From Marinibaculum pumilum (lineage in GTDB: Bacteria; Pseudomonadota; Alphaproteobacteria; Ferrovibrionales; Ferrovibrionaceae): a stretch of DNA of 59,105 nt. The notes beneath the pieces are model-generated. The model worked only from the letters and a program-made list of their open reading frames with translations, had not been told where the DNA came from and did not search any database. The position numbers and the translations under genes were made by a program. Positions 8,333 to 16,734 of this stretch are shown here, piece by piece. Location: the NCBI RefSeq assembly GCF_042646425.1, contig NZ_JBHRTR010000032.1, positions 1 through 59,105 on the forward strand. The letters are read 5' to 3'. Numbering within the stretch: position 1 is the stretch's first letter; each line of letters opens with the position of its first letter.

Positions 8333-9544
8333 TCAGTTCTGCACGCCGCCGAACAGGATCTCCATCGGCACCGGCTCGCTGATCGTCCATTCGTCGACAT
8401 AGCCGAACTTGCCGTCGGTCGCCTCGACGATCTTGTAGGTGGTGATGTTCTGGTGGTGCAGCTTGTCGGTGAAGGTGCGCGGCCCGAACAGGGTCGGCTC
8501 TTCGCGCATCTTCTCCAGTTCCGCGACCACGGCCTCGGTCTCCGTCGTGCCGGCGCGCTCCACCGCCTTCGCCCAGACGTCGATCAGCACATAGCCGGGA
8601 TAGGCGTACTGGCTGCCGGGGCGGGCGCCGTACTTGGCCTCGAACTTCTTGTTGAATGCCTCGACCTTCGGGTCGGGGTCGTCGCCGTAGATCGAGCCCT
8701 GCACCGGCACCACGAAGTCGGAGAGGCCGGGCACCGCGGCCAGCCAGTAGCTGCCGTCGAGCGAGCTGCCGTTCAGGATCAGGCTGTCGATGCCGGCGGC
8801 CCGCAGCTGCTTAACGGCGCTGGCGCCGCCGGGATTGTAGGTGCAGAGCATGATCGCGTCCGGCACTTCGGGCAGCGACTTGATGCGGGTGATCTGCGAG
8901 GCGATGGACGGGTCGGCGTTCTGGAAGCCGTCCTTGCCGACGATCTTGCCGCCGACCTTCGGGAACATCCATTCGAAGCCGTAGCAGACCGACTTGGAAT
9001 ACTCCACCGAGGTATCCACCAGCACGTAGCCGGTCTTCACGTCGCGCTTGTTGTAGGCCCATTCCGCCATCGTGGCGCCCTGCACCGCGGCCAGGACGGA
9101 GGCGGAGAAGGAATAGGGGCCGATCCCCTCGATGCCGGCCTTCACATCCTCGGCGCAGAGGAAGAAGGAGATCAGGCCCTCGTCTTGGGCGACTCCGGCC
9201 GCAGGTGCGCCATAGTCGTAGTCGCAGGTCACGACGACGATGTCCGCGCCCTCGTCCACCACGGCCTGGCCGGCCTTCACGCCTTCGTTGCGGTCGGACT
9301 TGGTGTCGGAATCGACGATCTGGATCTGCTTGCCCAGCAGGCCGCCGGCGGCGTTGATCTCCTCGATGCGGATCTTCGCCGCATGCTCCGCCGGCTGGTC
9401 GTAGGCCTGCAGGATGCCGGACTTGCCGGTGGCGAAACCCACGATGATGTCGTCGTCGGTGTCGTTGCCGGCCCAGGCGCCGGCGGGCAGCCCCACGGCG
9501 ACGGCGAGCGCCAGCGCTGCCGTCCATGTCTTCCCTCTACCCAT
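8333..9544 (-). CDS. ABC transporter substrate-binding protein 3 (LivK type)
   Basis: Complete 403-residue protein. The start MGRGKTWTAALALAVAVGLP (ATG 9542-9544) gives a proper signal peptide ending near AWA|GND; an upstream in-frame Met at 9607 would bury the signal and is rejected. The mature protein shares long blocks with the other copies (DTKSDRNEGVKAGQAVVDEG, EWTISEPVPMEILFGGVQN). Its length equals that of copy 4, which indicates duplication without indels. Predicted role: periplasmic solute capture for the LivGFHM transporter. Confidence 0.94.
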   Translation of the reverse strand: MGRGKTWTAALALAVAVGLPAGAWAGNDTDDDIIVGFATGKSGILQAYDQPAEHAAKIRIEEINAAGGLLGKQIQIVDSDTKSDRNEGVKAGQAVVDEGADIVVVTCDYDYGAPAAGVAQDEGLISFFLCAEDVKAGIEGIGPYSFSASVLAAVQGATMAEWAYNKRDVKTGYVLVDTSVEYSKSVCYGFEWMFPKVGGKIVGKDGFQNADPSIASQITRIKSLPEVPDAIMLCTYNPGGASAVKQLRAAGIDSLILNGSSLDGSYWLAAVPGLSDFVVPVQGSIYGDDPDPKVEAFNKKFEAKYGARPGSQYAYPGYVLIDVWAKAVERAGTTETEAVVAELEKMREEPTLFGPRTFTDKLHHQNITTYKIVEATDGKFGYVDEWTISEPVPMEILFGGVQN

Positions 9545-9706
9545 CTTCGAAGCCTCGTCTGCTTGGCGGCTTCGGCACCGGTTCCGTGCGCCGTCGACCG
9601 CAGGCACCGGCCACCCGCCGGCAGGGACACCTACAAAACGAACGCGAATGGCGGGGCAGAGGGCCGGGCGGCAGGGACCGAGGTGTCCCTGCCGGCCGGT
9701 CTGCCG

Positions 9707-10918
9707 TCAGTTCTGCACGCCGGAGAACAGGATCTCCATCGGCACCGGCTCGCTGATCGTCCACTCGTCGACGATCTTCCAGTCGCCGCCGGTCACTTCC
9801 GCGATCAGGTAGCGGCCGATGTTCTGGTGGTGCAGCTCATCGGTGAAGGTGCGCGGCCCGACCAGGGTCGGCTCCTCGCGCATCTTCTCCAGCTCCGCCA
9901 CGACCGCCTCGGTCTCCGTCGTGCCGGCGCGTTCCACCGCCTTGGCCCAGACCTCGATCAGCACATAGCCGGGATAGGCATACTGGCTGGACGGGCGCAC
10001 GCCGTACTTGGCCTCGAACTTCTTGTTGAATTCCTCGACCTTCGGGTTCGGGTCGTCGCCGTAGATCGAGCCCTGCACCGGAACCGCGAAATTGCTGAGC
10101 TCGCCGCCGACGGCGTCGAGCCAGTAATTGCCGTCATTGGTGCTGCCGCCATAGATCGGCACGTCGATGCCGGCGGCGCGGATCTGCTTGATCGCGGCCG
10201 CTCCGCCCGGATTGTGGGAGCAGAGCATGATCACGTCGGGCGGCTGCGGCAGGTTCTTGATGCGGGTGACCTGCGTGGCGATCGACGGATCGTCGTTCCG
10301 GAAGGTGTCGCGGCCGATGATCTCGCCGCCGACCTTGGGGAACATCCAGTCGAAGCCGTAGCAGACGCTCTTGTTGTAGTCGATCGAGGTATCGACCAGC
10401 ACGTAGCCGGTCTTGATGCCGCGCTCCTTGGCGCCCCACTCGGCCATGGTGGCGCCCTGCACCGCCGCCAGGATCGACGGCGAGAAGGCGTAGGGGCCGA
10501 TGCCCTCGATGCCGGCCTTCACGTCCTCCGCGCAGAGGAAGAAGGAGATCAGGCCCTCTTCCTGGGCGACGCTGGCCGCCGGTGCGCCATAGTCGTAGTC
10601 GCAGGTCGCCACGACGATGTCGGCGCCCTCGTCGACGACGGCCTGGCCGGCCTTCACGCCTTCGTTGCGGTCGGACTTGGTGTCGGCATCGAGGATCTGG
10701 ATCTGCTTGCCCAGCAGCCCGCCGGACTGGTTGATCTCCTCGATGGCGATCTTCGCCGACCGTTCCGCCGGCTGGTCATAGGCCTGCAGCACGCCGGATT
10801 TCGCAGTTGCGAAACCGACGATAATCTCGTCATCGGTGTCGTTGGCCGCCCAGGCGGCCCCGGTTGAGGCGGTCATCAACGCCGTGAGCGCGACCGCCGG
10901 GATGGTTGCATAACGCAT
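9707..10918 (-). CDS. ABC transporter substrate-binding protein 4 (LivK type)
   Basis: Complete 403-residue protein with signal peptide MRYATIPAVALTALMTAS ending near AWA|AND and a GGAGAG ribosome site before the ATG. It is the copy closest to the divergent livGFHM operon, so it may be the original partner from which the others were duplicated. It differs from the rest in the hinge region (GGSTNDGNYWLDAVGGELSN where others read NGSS.DGSYWL.AVP.L). Codons 37-41, encoding FATAK, include the rare choices GCA, ACT and AAA, and thereby form a perfect copy of the palindrome found at 11291-11306. Confidence 0.94.
   Translation of the reverse strand: MRYATIPAVALTALMTASTGAAWAANDTDDEIIVGFATAKSGVLQAYDQPAERSAKIAIEEINQSGGLLGKQIQILDADTKSDRNEGVKAGQAVVDEGADIVVATCDYDYGAPAASVAQEEGLISFFLCAEDVKAGIEGIGPYAFSPSILAAVQGATMAEWGAKERGIKTGYVLVDTSIDYNKSVCYGFDWMFPKVGGEIIGRDTFRNDDPSIATQVTRIKNLPQPPDVIMLCSHNPGGAAAIKQIRAAGIDVPIYGGSTNDGNYWLDAVGGELSNFAVPVQGSIYGDDPNPKVEEFNKKFEAKYGVRPSSQYAYPGYVLIEVWAKAVERAGTTETEAVVAELEKMREEPTLVGPRTFTDELHHQNIGRYLIAEVTGGDWKIVDEWTISEPVPMEILFSGVQN
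10799..10814. promoter_or_regulatory. 16-bp palindrome inside binding-protein gene 4
   Basis: TTTCGCAGTTGCGAAA lies in the coding region near the start of the fourth binding-protein gene. Two 7-bp arms flank a 2-bp centre. It is the exact reverse complement of the intergenic site at 11291-11306. In the paralogues this segment uses GCC ACC and AAG/CAG codons and no palindrome is formed. Candidate downstream operator. Confidence 0.4.
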
Positions 10919-11514
10919 AAGTTACTCTCCAACTCGAGGTACAGACTGAGGTGGCCGACGATTCTTGTCGCAATCGAATTGGCACAGCAACACGGTGCCC
11001 CCCGCGGCAGGCGGCGAGAGTCGGAGAAATGCGCCCGAATTTGAGGAGATAGCCGAACAGTAAAGGACGACGGGGGTATGCGAGGCGGCAAAACCCGCGC
11101 CTCCGCTGTGCTTGCCGCGGAGGGATGTCATCAGGCGTGCATAATTCGACTTGGCAGGCCGGCACCGATCTCGCTAGTGTAACTGCTCCAATTCGCAAGC
11201 GCAGCAACGGGCCGCTTCGGCCGGAAATCAAAGAGGCGCGGATTTGGACGCGGCCGCCAGGGCAGGCGCGGTGCGGAAGCGGTCTTGCGCTTTCGCAACT
11301 GCGAAACGCGGGGCCGGCGGGAGGCATTGCCATCATGCGGACCATTGGCGGCAGTCATACTGTCGCTCTGGGGGCGGTGTCCTTGGCGGGCATCGGCCAC
11401 GGGTCGGGCATGTGCCAGGCGGCAGGCCGCGTTCGCCGGTTCGACGGCTGCGTCGGGCGGCGCGGCACGGCGGGTGACGCGCCGCAGGGCATTGGGGCAG
11501 CAACGGAGTAGCTT
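10919..11514. other. Divergent regulatory region between binding-protein array and liv operon
   Basis: These 596 nt separate the start codons of binding-protein gene 4 (minus) and livG (plus). No convincing coding frame is present. The region holds the palindrome at 11291-11306. A TTGGCA at 11151-11156 with TAGTGT 18 nt later is only a weak sigma70-like pair. No clear -10/-35 was found for the minus strand. No regulator gene lies in or beside the region. Confidence 0.55.
11291..11306. promoter_or_regulatory. Palindromic operator candidate upstream of livG
   Basis: TTTCGCAACTGCGAAA: arms TTTCGCA and TGCGAAA around AC. It lies 209 nt before the livG start and has an exact inverted copy 484 nt away inside the divergent binding-protein gene. 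The spacing would allow a dimeric regulator to bridge both sites by looping, which is inference. Confidence 0.45.
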
Positions 11515-12315
11515 ATGGCAGAGGCGACAGCCCTAGAGGGCACGGACCCCGCGGTTACGGCAAGCCCGTCGGTCGCGGTCCACGACCGGGAGAACTGCCT
11601 GGGCGGGTTCGAGATCGACGTCTTCTTCCAGGGCCTGGCGGCCATCAAGGACGTGGATGTCGAGGTCGGCCGGAAGGAGATCCTCGGGCTGATCGGGCCG
11701 AACGGCGCCGGCAAGACCACCCTGGTGAACGTGCTGACGGGCTTCCAGCCGCCGACCAAGGGGCGCGTCTATCTGGATGGCGAGGATGTCACCGACTGGT
11801 CGCCCCACCACCTGCGGCGCAGCGGCGTCGCCCGCACCTTCCAGGCCGGCCGCCTGTTCCTGAACATGCCGGTCAGCGAGAATGTCGAGGTCGCCGCGGT
11901 GAACCAGGGGATCTCCCGCGCGAAGGGCCATGCCCATGCGATGGAGATCCTCGAGTGGATCGGCCTGGCCGACAAGGCGCATGTCCCCGCCGGCGTGCTG
12001 CCCTATACCGACGAGCGCCGGGTCGGCATCGCCCGTGCGCTGGCGATGAACCCGCGTTACGTGCTGCTGGACGAGCCGGCGGCGGGCATGTCCGACCACG
12101 AATGCGACGAGATCATGCATCTCATCGCGGAGATTCCCGATCGCTTCGGCTGCGGGGTGCTGCTGATAGAACACAACATGCGGGTGGTCATGGGCGTCTG
12201 CCACCGGGTGCAGGTGTTGGATATCGGCAAGACCATCACCTACGGCACGCCGAAGGAGATCATGGCCCATCCCGAGGTCATCAAGGCCTATCTGGGCAGC
12301 ACGGCGGAGGCCTGA
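11515..12315 (+). CDS. livG: Branched-chain amino acid-type ABC transporter ATPase LivG
   Basis: The 266-residue cytoplasmic ATPase has Walker A GPNGAGKT (residues 61-68), a Q-loop region with the LivG-typical VARTFQAGRLF, and Walker B VLLDEPAAGM. The signature region reads PYTDERRVGIARAL in place of LSGGQ, which is normal for this subfamily in which YGxQRR replaces the canonical sequence. The N-terminus has an extra ~25 residues (ATALEGTDPAVTASPSVAVH) before the ABC fold begins. It starts the operon livG-livF-livH-livM; livF begins 8 nt after its stop. It powers import of whatever the four binding proteins collect. Confidence 0.94.
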   Translation: MAEATALEGTDPAVTASPSVAVHDRENCLGGFEIDVFFQGLAAIKDVDVEVGRKEILGLIGPNGAGKTTLVNVLTGFQPPTKGRVYLDGEDVTDWSPHHLRRSGVARTFQAGRLFLNMPVSENVEVAAVNQGISRAKGHAHAMEILEWIGLADKAHVPAGVLPYTDERRVGIARALAMNPRYVLLDEPAAGMSDHECDEIMHLIAEIPDRFGCGVLLIEHNMRVVMGVCHRVQVLDIGKTITYGTPKEIMAHPEVIKAYLGSTAEA

Positions 12316-12323
12316 TCCGGATC

Positions 12324-13043
12324 ATGCTGAAGATCGACAACATCACCGTGCGCTACGGCCAGCTGACGGCCGTGCGCGGGGTGAGCATCGACGTTGCCGA
12401 GGGCGAGTCCGTCTGCATCGTCGGACCCAATGGCGCCGGCAAGACCACCACCCTGCTGACCCTGTCCGGCGTGCTGTCGCCGGCGGAAGGCAAAGTGCAG
12501 TACCAGGGCGGCGACATCACCGGCGTCAATCCGGAAAAGATCGCGCGGATGGGCATCTCCCACGTGCCGGAGGGGCGCCATGTCTTCGCCCTGCTGACGG
12601 TCGAGGAGAACCTGAAGATCGGCACCGCGATGCGGCAGGACCGCAGCGGTGTCGAGGCCGATATCGACCTGGTGCTGGAATATTTCCCGCGGCTGAAGGA
12701 ACGCATCAAGCAGCCTGCCGGCAAGCTGTCCGGCGGCGAGCAGCAGATGCTGGTGATCGGCCGCGCGCTGCTGACCCGGCCGAAGCTGATCACCGTCGAC
12801 GAACCGTCCCTGGGCCTGGCGCCGAAGATCGTCGACCATGTCTACGACATCCTGGACCGCCTCCGGAAGGAGGAGGGGATGACCCTCCTGATCGTCGAGC
12901 AGAGCACGAAGCGGGCGCTGGAGAATGCGGACCGCCTCTATGTCCTGCGCAGCGGCTCCGTGCAGCTGGAGGGCCGCACCGCCGACCTCTCGGCGGAAGA
13001 TGTGGAGCGCGCCTATTTCGGGTTCGACGATCATGCCGCATAG
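12324..13043 (+). CDS. livF: Branched-chain amino acid-type ABC transporter ATPase LivF
   Basis: The 239-residue ATPase has Walker A GPNGAGKT (34-41), signature LSGGEQQMLVIGRAL and Walker B LITVDEPSLGLAP. MLKIDNITVRYGQL is a standard LivF beginning, so ATG 12324 is taken; the long open frame from 11955 is out of frame with livG and carries no upstream homology. It forms a heterodimer with LivG beneath the LivHM pore. Confidence 0.95.
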   Translation: MLKIDNITVRYGQLTAVRGVSIDVAEGESVCIVGPNGAGKTTTLLTLSGVLSPAEGKVQYQGGDITGVNPEKIARMGISHVPEGRHVFALLTVEENLKIGTAMRQDRSGVEADIDLVLEYFPRLKERIKQPAGKLSGGEQQMLVIGRALLTRPKLITVDEPSLGLAPKIVDHVYDILDRLRKEEGMTLLIVEQSTKRALENADRLYVLRSGSVQLEGRTADLSAEDVERAYFGFDDHAA

Positions 13044-13109
13044 GCCCGGTCGCCCGGCAGCCCGGCCCCCCGCCATCCTTCCCGCCAGCCAGCAAGGAGC
13101 ATCTGCACG

Positions 13110-14024
13110 GTGATTGCCTTCGGCCAGAACCTGATCGATGCCCTGGCGCTCGGCAGCCTCTATGCGCTCGCCGCCCTGGGTATCGGCCTGATCTTCGGCG
13201 TCCTGCGCCTGATCAACTTCGCGCACGGCGACTACATCACGGTCGGCGCCTATTCGCTCATCATCCCGTCCACCCAGGTGATGGCGCAGGAGATGCTGGG
13301 GGCGCTGCCCTGGCCGCTGCTGATCATCGCCGTCACCGCCGTCGTGGTGATCCTGGCGCTGCTGTCGGAGCTGATCGTCTTCCGACCGTTGCGGGCGGCC
13401 TCCGCCGCCACATTGATGATCGCCTCCTTCGCGCTCGGTTTCGTCATCCAGTACACCCTGCTGCTGTTCTACAGCGGCCGGCCGAAGGCCTTCGGGCTCT
13501 GGCCGGAGCTGACCCAGGTGGTGGAGTTCGTCGGCCTGCGGGTGCCGCTGCTGCAGCTGATCACGATTGCGGTGACGATCATCCTGCTGGTCACCCTGGT
13601 CGGCTTCCTGCGCTACACCGCCTATGGCGTGCAGATGCGGGCCGCAGCGGAGGATTTCCGCATGGCGCGCCTGCTGGGCGTCAAGGCGAACCGGGTCATC
13701 GCCCTGGCGTTCGGCCTTTCCGGCTTCCTGGCGGCCGTGGTCTCGCTTCTGTTCCTGACCCAGCGCGGCATCGTCGCCGTCGATATGGGCGTGCCGCTGA
13801 TGCTCTTCGCCTTCGTGGCGACGGTGGTCGGCGGCATGGGCAGCCTGGTCGGTGCGGTGGTGGGCGGCTATGCCGTCGGCATCCTCAGCGTCGCCCTGCA
13901 GGTCTTGCTGCCGGAGGATCTGCGCGCCTTCCGCGACGCGTTCGTTTTCCTCGCCATCATCATCATCCTCCTGTTCCGGCCCTCGGGACTGGTGAAGGTC
14001 AAGGCCGTGGTGGAGCGCGTCTAG
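13110..14024 (+). CDS. livH: Branched-chain amino acid-type ABC permease LivH
   Basis: The 304-residue inner-membrane permease starts with GTG at 13110, preceded by AAGGAG at 13094-13099. Family blocks are ALALGSLYALAALGIGLIFG, INFAHGDYITVGAY, and the ATPase-contact region RMARLLGVKANRVIALAFGLSGFLA. About eight hydrophobic segments are visible. Its TAG stop is followed directly by the livM ATG, so the two are translationally coupled. Confidence 0.94.
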   Translation: MIAFGQNLIDALALGSLYALAALGIGLIFGVLRLINFAHGDYITVGAYSLIIPSTQVMAQEMLGALPWPLLIIAVTAVVVILALLSELIVFRPLRAASAATLMIASFALGFVIQYTLLLFYSGRPKAFGLWPELTQVVEFVGLRVPLLQLITIAVTIILLVTLVGFLRYTAYGVQMRAAAEDFRMARLLGVKANRVIALAFGLSGFLAAVVSLLFLTQRGIVAVDMGVPLMLFAFVATVVGGMGSLVGAVVGGYAVGILSVALQVLLPEDLRAFRDAFVFLAIIIILLFRPSGLVKVKAVVERV

Positions 14025-15116
14025 ATGAAGCCCATGCAGCAGAGAAACTTCCTGAGCGAATTCATCGAGCGTTCCTGGCCGCTCATCCTCCTGACCCTGA
14101 TGCTCCTGGTGATCTGCCTGGTGGTGGATTTCACGGCGAAGGACGTGTTCGGCTACCGCTCGCTGGAGCGGACGGTCACGGAAGCCCTGATCCGTATCGT
14201 CCTGGTCGTCGGGATCTACATCTTCATCGGCAATTCCGGCGTCATCTCGTTCGGCCATATCGGCTTCGTCTGCATCGGCGCCTACGGCACGGCGATGCTG
14301 ACGGCGAACGAACGGCTGAAGAGCCTGAACCTGACCGGCCTGCCCGACTTCATCCGCTTCGAGACCTACGACATCGCCACGGCGGCGATGGCGGGGGGAT
14401 TGCTGTCGGCGGTCGTCGCCCTGGTCATCGGAATCGCCCTGATGCGATTGTCCGGCATCGCCGCATCCATCGCGACCTTCGCCTTCCTCGCCATTGTCCA
14501 GACCGTCTACCTGAACTGGGACAATGTGACCGGCGGCGCCGGCTCGATCGCCCGCATCCCGCGCTATGTCGACATCTGGGTCGCCCTGGCCTGGGTGGTG
14601 GTGACGATGATCGCCGCCTGGTGGTTCCAGCGATCGCGGTTCGGGCTGTCATTGAAGGCCAGCCGCGAGAACGAGGTCGCGGCGAAGGCGGCCGGCGTGA
14701 ACATCTTCCGGTCGCGGCTGATCGCCTTCACCATCTCGGGCTTCTTCTGCGGCATCGCCGGCGTCCTCTACGCGCACTACCTGGGCACCATCACGCCGAA
14801 CAACTTCTACCTGGCGATGACCTTCGTCGCCCTGTCGATGCTGGTGGTCGGCGGTATCAACAGCCTCTCCGGCGCGGTGATGGGGGTGGTGGTGATCACC
14901 TTCGTGATCGAGGTGCTGCGCCAGGCGGAGAAAGGTGTCGATATCGGCGAGGTGGAATATGCCCTGCCGTCCGGCGTGCAGGAGATCGCGCTGGGCGTGA
15001 TCATGCTGCTGATCCTGATCTTCCGCTCCGGCGGCCTGACCATGAACCGGGAGATCTACTGGCCGTTCAAGTCGAAGACCGGCGCGGCCACATCCGCGAT
15101 GACCCGCGCCTCATAG
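14025..15116 (+). CDS. livM: Branched-chain amino acid-type ABC permease LivM
   Basis: The 363-residue permease pairs with LivH. Visible hallmarks are NSGVISFGHIGFVCIGAYG, GIAASIATFAFLAI, RSRFGLSLKASRENEVAAKAAGVN (the EAA-like coupling loop) and the late VVGGINSLSGAVMGVVV. It has a hydrophilic ~40-residue cytoplasmic tail. ATG directly follows the livH stop. It is the last gene of the operon and is followed 22 nt later by an intrinsic terminator. Confidence 0.94.
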   Translation: MKPMQQRNFLSEFIERSWPLILLTLMLLVICLVVDFTAKDVFGYRSLERTVTEALIRIVLVVGIYIFIGNSGVISFGHIGFVCIGAYGTAMLTANERLKSLNLTGLPDFIRFETYDIATAAMAGGLLSAVVALVIGIALMRLSGIAASIATFAFLAIVQTVYLNWDNVTGGAGSIARIPRYVDIWVALAWVVVTMIAAWWFQRSRFGLSLKASRENEVAAKAAGVNIFRSRLIAFTISGFFCGIAGVLYAHYLGTITPNNFYLAMTFVALSMLVVGGINSLSGAVMGVVVITFVIEVLRQAEKGVDIGEVEYALPSGVQEIALGVIMLLILIFRSGGLTMNREIYWPFKSKTGAATSAMTRAS

Positions 15117-15138
15117 CCGCTGCCGACGCAGCGCATCG

Positions 15139-15176
15139 CAAAAAGCCCCGGCCGGGTGACGGCCGGGGCTTTTTCT
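15139..15176 (+). terminator. Intrinsic terminator of the liv operon
   Basis: GCCCCGGCC (15145-15153), a 7-nt loop and GGCCGGGGC (15161-15169) are followed by TTTTTCTTT. A matching A-run on the left makes it able to work in both directions. Confidence 0.92.
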
Positions 15177-15273
15177 TTGCCGCCGGCTGCGGCCGATGCC
15201 GGGCCGGCCAGGGCCTCGCGGCAGGGCGCCACAGTGAACAGCCGCGGACGGCAATCAGGGATTGTGACGCCTC

Positions 15274-15310
15274 TTGACAGAAAAGAGAACATAACATAAA
15301 CATTATGTTC
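15274..15310 (+). promoter_or_regulatory. TTGACA promoter with AT-rich inverted-repeat operator
   Basis: A perfect TTGACA (15274-15279) precedes GAACATAA (15287-15294), an 8-nt spacer and TTATGTTC (15303-15310), an exact 8-bp inverted repeat; AACATAA/TTATGTT also pair with a 3-nt spacer (15293-15309). A TAAACA at 15297-15302 is 17 nt from the -35 and is a weak -10. GAAC-N7-AAAC within the site is one mismatch from the GAAC-N7-GAAC form of the alphaproteobacterial LexA box. The AT content stands out sharply from the surroundings. It faces the lysozyme-like gene. Confidence 0.55.
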
Positions 15311-15393
15311 GATCGGGCTGGAAGGATGGCAGAATGCGCTTGCCAGATATCGTTCGCAGCCGTGGCAACAGGCCCCGCGCATGAGGGCTTGTC

Positions 15394-15900
15394 GTGAGAT
15401 GGGCACAGCATGAGGGTATCGACCCTGACATGCTTCGTGCGTTGATCTACGCGGAGAACGCCCATGGCGCCAGCTATGGCTGGCCGGCCGACGGTGTCCA
15501 GGAGGCGATGGATTCGGACTTTGCGGAGCGGATCCATGAAGGCGATTGGCGCCTTGACCTGCTGCCTGATTGGCTGGGGGACGTGCCGCTGGTTTCCGAC
15601 GGTCTGGATTTCGTCGACGACAGCCTGGAATGGGTGAGGGACAAGCTGGGGGATCCGTCGCTGCTTCCGATGAATATCAAGCCTCGGACCTGGAACAGTC
15701 TCGGACTGGATTTTCGCAACGGCCTCGACCCGGACGCCAATATCCGCGCCGGTGCCATGCTGGTCCGGCGCATCCTGGAGCGCATTCCGGACCCTGATCC
15801 GGCGAAAGTCGGATCGATCTACAATTTCGCCGGCAAGGAGACCGTCAGCCCCTTTGGCGAAGCGGTCGATCGCGCCTATCGCGAGAAGCCCTGGCAGTGA
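15394..15900 (+). CDS. Lysozyme/lytic-transglycosylase-like protein
   Basis: 168 residues from GTG 15394. The beginning GIDPDMLRALIYAENAHGASYG resembles the first helices of lysozyme-like/SLT folds, in which the Glu of the YAEN segment (residue 21) would be catalytic. Later AGAMLVRRILERIPDPDPAKVGSIYNF fits the closing helices of such folds. No signal peptide is present. An in-frame ATG at 15334 with a GGAAGGA site 7 nt upstream is separated from this frame by a TGA at 15382-15384, so the gene may have lost its first 20 codons or be preceded by a 16-codon leader. The TTGACA/operator element lies just upstream. Function as a muramidase is a fold-level guess. Confidence 0.6.
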   Translation: MRWAQHEGIDPDMLRALIYAENAHGASYGWPADGVQEAMDSDFAERIHEGDWRLDLLPDWLGDVPLVSDGLDFVDDSLEWVRDKLGDPSLLPMNIKPRTWNSLGLDFRNGLDPDANIRAGAMLVRRILERIPDPDPAKVGSIYNFAGKETVSPFGEAVDRAYREKPWQ

Positions 15901-15910
15901 GGGCGGGCCG

Positions 15911-16708
15911 GTGACCGGGAGCATCCACACATGCGGTAGGGGACACGCGGGCGGCGAGGCGGCGCAATCGCTGCGGCGCGGGATGCGGTTCGGCGATCAT
16001 GCCGGCCGGATCCTGCTGGCGGCCTGGCTGCTGCCCGTCCTCATCCTGTGCGCCATCGAGCCGGGCATCGGCATGTTCGCCTGCCTGCTGGGCGAGCTGC
16101 CCCTGGCCCTGCCATTGCTGGCGCCGCCGGTATTCGTGCTGTTCTACGGCCTGGCGCTGCTCTCCGCCCGGCTGACCGGGTGGCCCGGCGAAGGGTCTTC
16201 CGGGCCGGGCCGGCGCGAACTGGCATTCTGGGTCCTGGTCGCCGGCATTCCCTGCCTCTACACCTTGCCGCTGATCGTGCTGCCGTTCGGGCCGGACGCC
16301 ATCGACAGTCCGGTCGGGCTGGACCCCGCTGCACTGGACCTGCCGGTTGCGCCGCTGGGCCACCGGACGGCCGCGGCGTTGCTGATCTCGCCGCCTCTGT
16401 CATTTGCCGCGTTGACCATCGTCGCGATCTGCCGCTGCGTCCTGCATGCCGCGGCGCGCCACCGGTCCTGGACACGCCTCGGTTCCATCGCGCCCGCCCT
16501 GGCGCTCAGCTATCTGGTTGCCGTCGGGATCGGGTTCGGCGCGGCAATTGATGCCGGTCGGTTGTGGGACGGCAAGCTGGTCCTTCAGGCTGTGACCTTG
16601 TCCGTCTTCGCCAGTGCGGTCCTGTTCCCGCTGGTTTGGCCCTTCGTCCTGCTGGTGGCCCACTGGCGCGGCCGGCGCCCCCCAGACTGTTCCGCGGTTC
16701 CAGTCTGA
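15911..16708 (+). CDS. Polytopic membrane protein, unknown function
   Basis: Starting at GTG 15911, 10 nt after the lysozyme-like stop, the protein has 265 residues and about six hydrophobic segments (near 33-49, 55-86, 103-122, 152-176, 193-212 and 220-250), with short basic loops. ATG 15983 is an alternative start that keeps all segments. I recognise no family. The tight spacing suggests co-transcription with the lysozyme-like gene. Confidence 0.6.
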   Translation: MTGSIHTCGRGHAGGEAAQSLRRGMRFGDHAGRILLAAWLLPVLILCAIEPGIGMFACLLGELPLALPLLAPPVFVLFYGLALLSARLTGWPGEGSSGPGRRELAFWVLVAGIPCLYTLPLIVLPFGPDAIDSPVGLDPAALDLPVAPLGHRTAAALLISPPLSFAALTIVAICRCVLHAAARHRSWTRLGSIAPALALSYLVAVGIGFGAAIDAGRLWDGKLVLQAVTLSVFASAVLFPLVWPFVLLVAHWRGRRPPDCSAVPV

Positions 16709-16734
16709 GGGCCGCCTGCGGCCGCCGACACCGC

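Noticed and set aside
6860..10867. Very long plus-strand open frame across the binding-protein genes
   Set aside because: It is antisense to four well-recognised genes, includes the N-run, and its His/Arg/Gly/Asp-rich translation is typical of GC-rich shadow frames.
10982..11000. Sigma54-type TGGCAC site near the start of binding-protein gene 4
   Set aside because: The GC element does not fall 10 nt after GG, so the spacing is wrong.
11125..11511. Small gene in the divergent liv region
   Set aside because: Overlapping open frames exist on both strands, but none has a ribosome site or homology; they cover the palindromic site and are best explained by GC bias.
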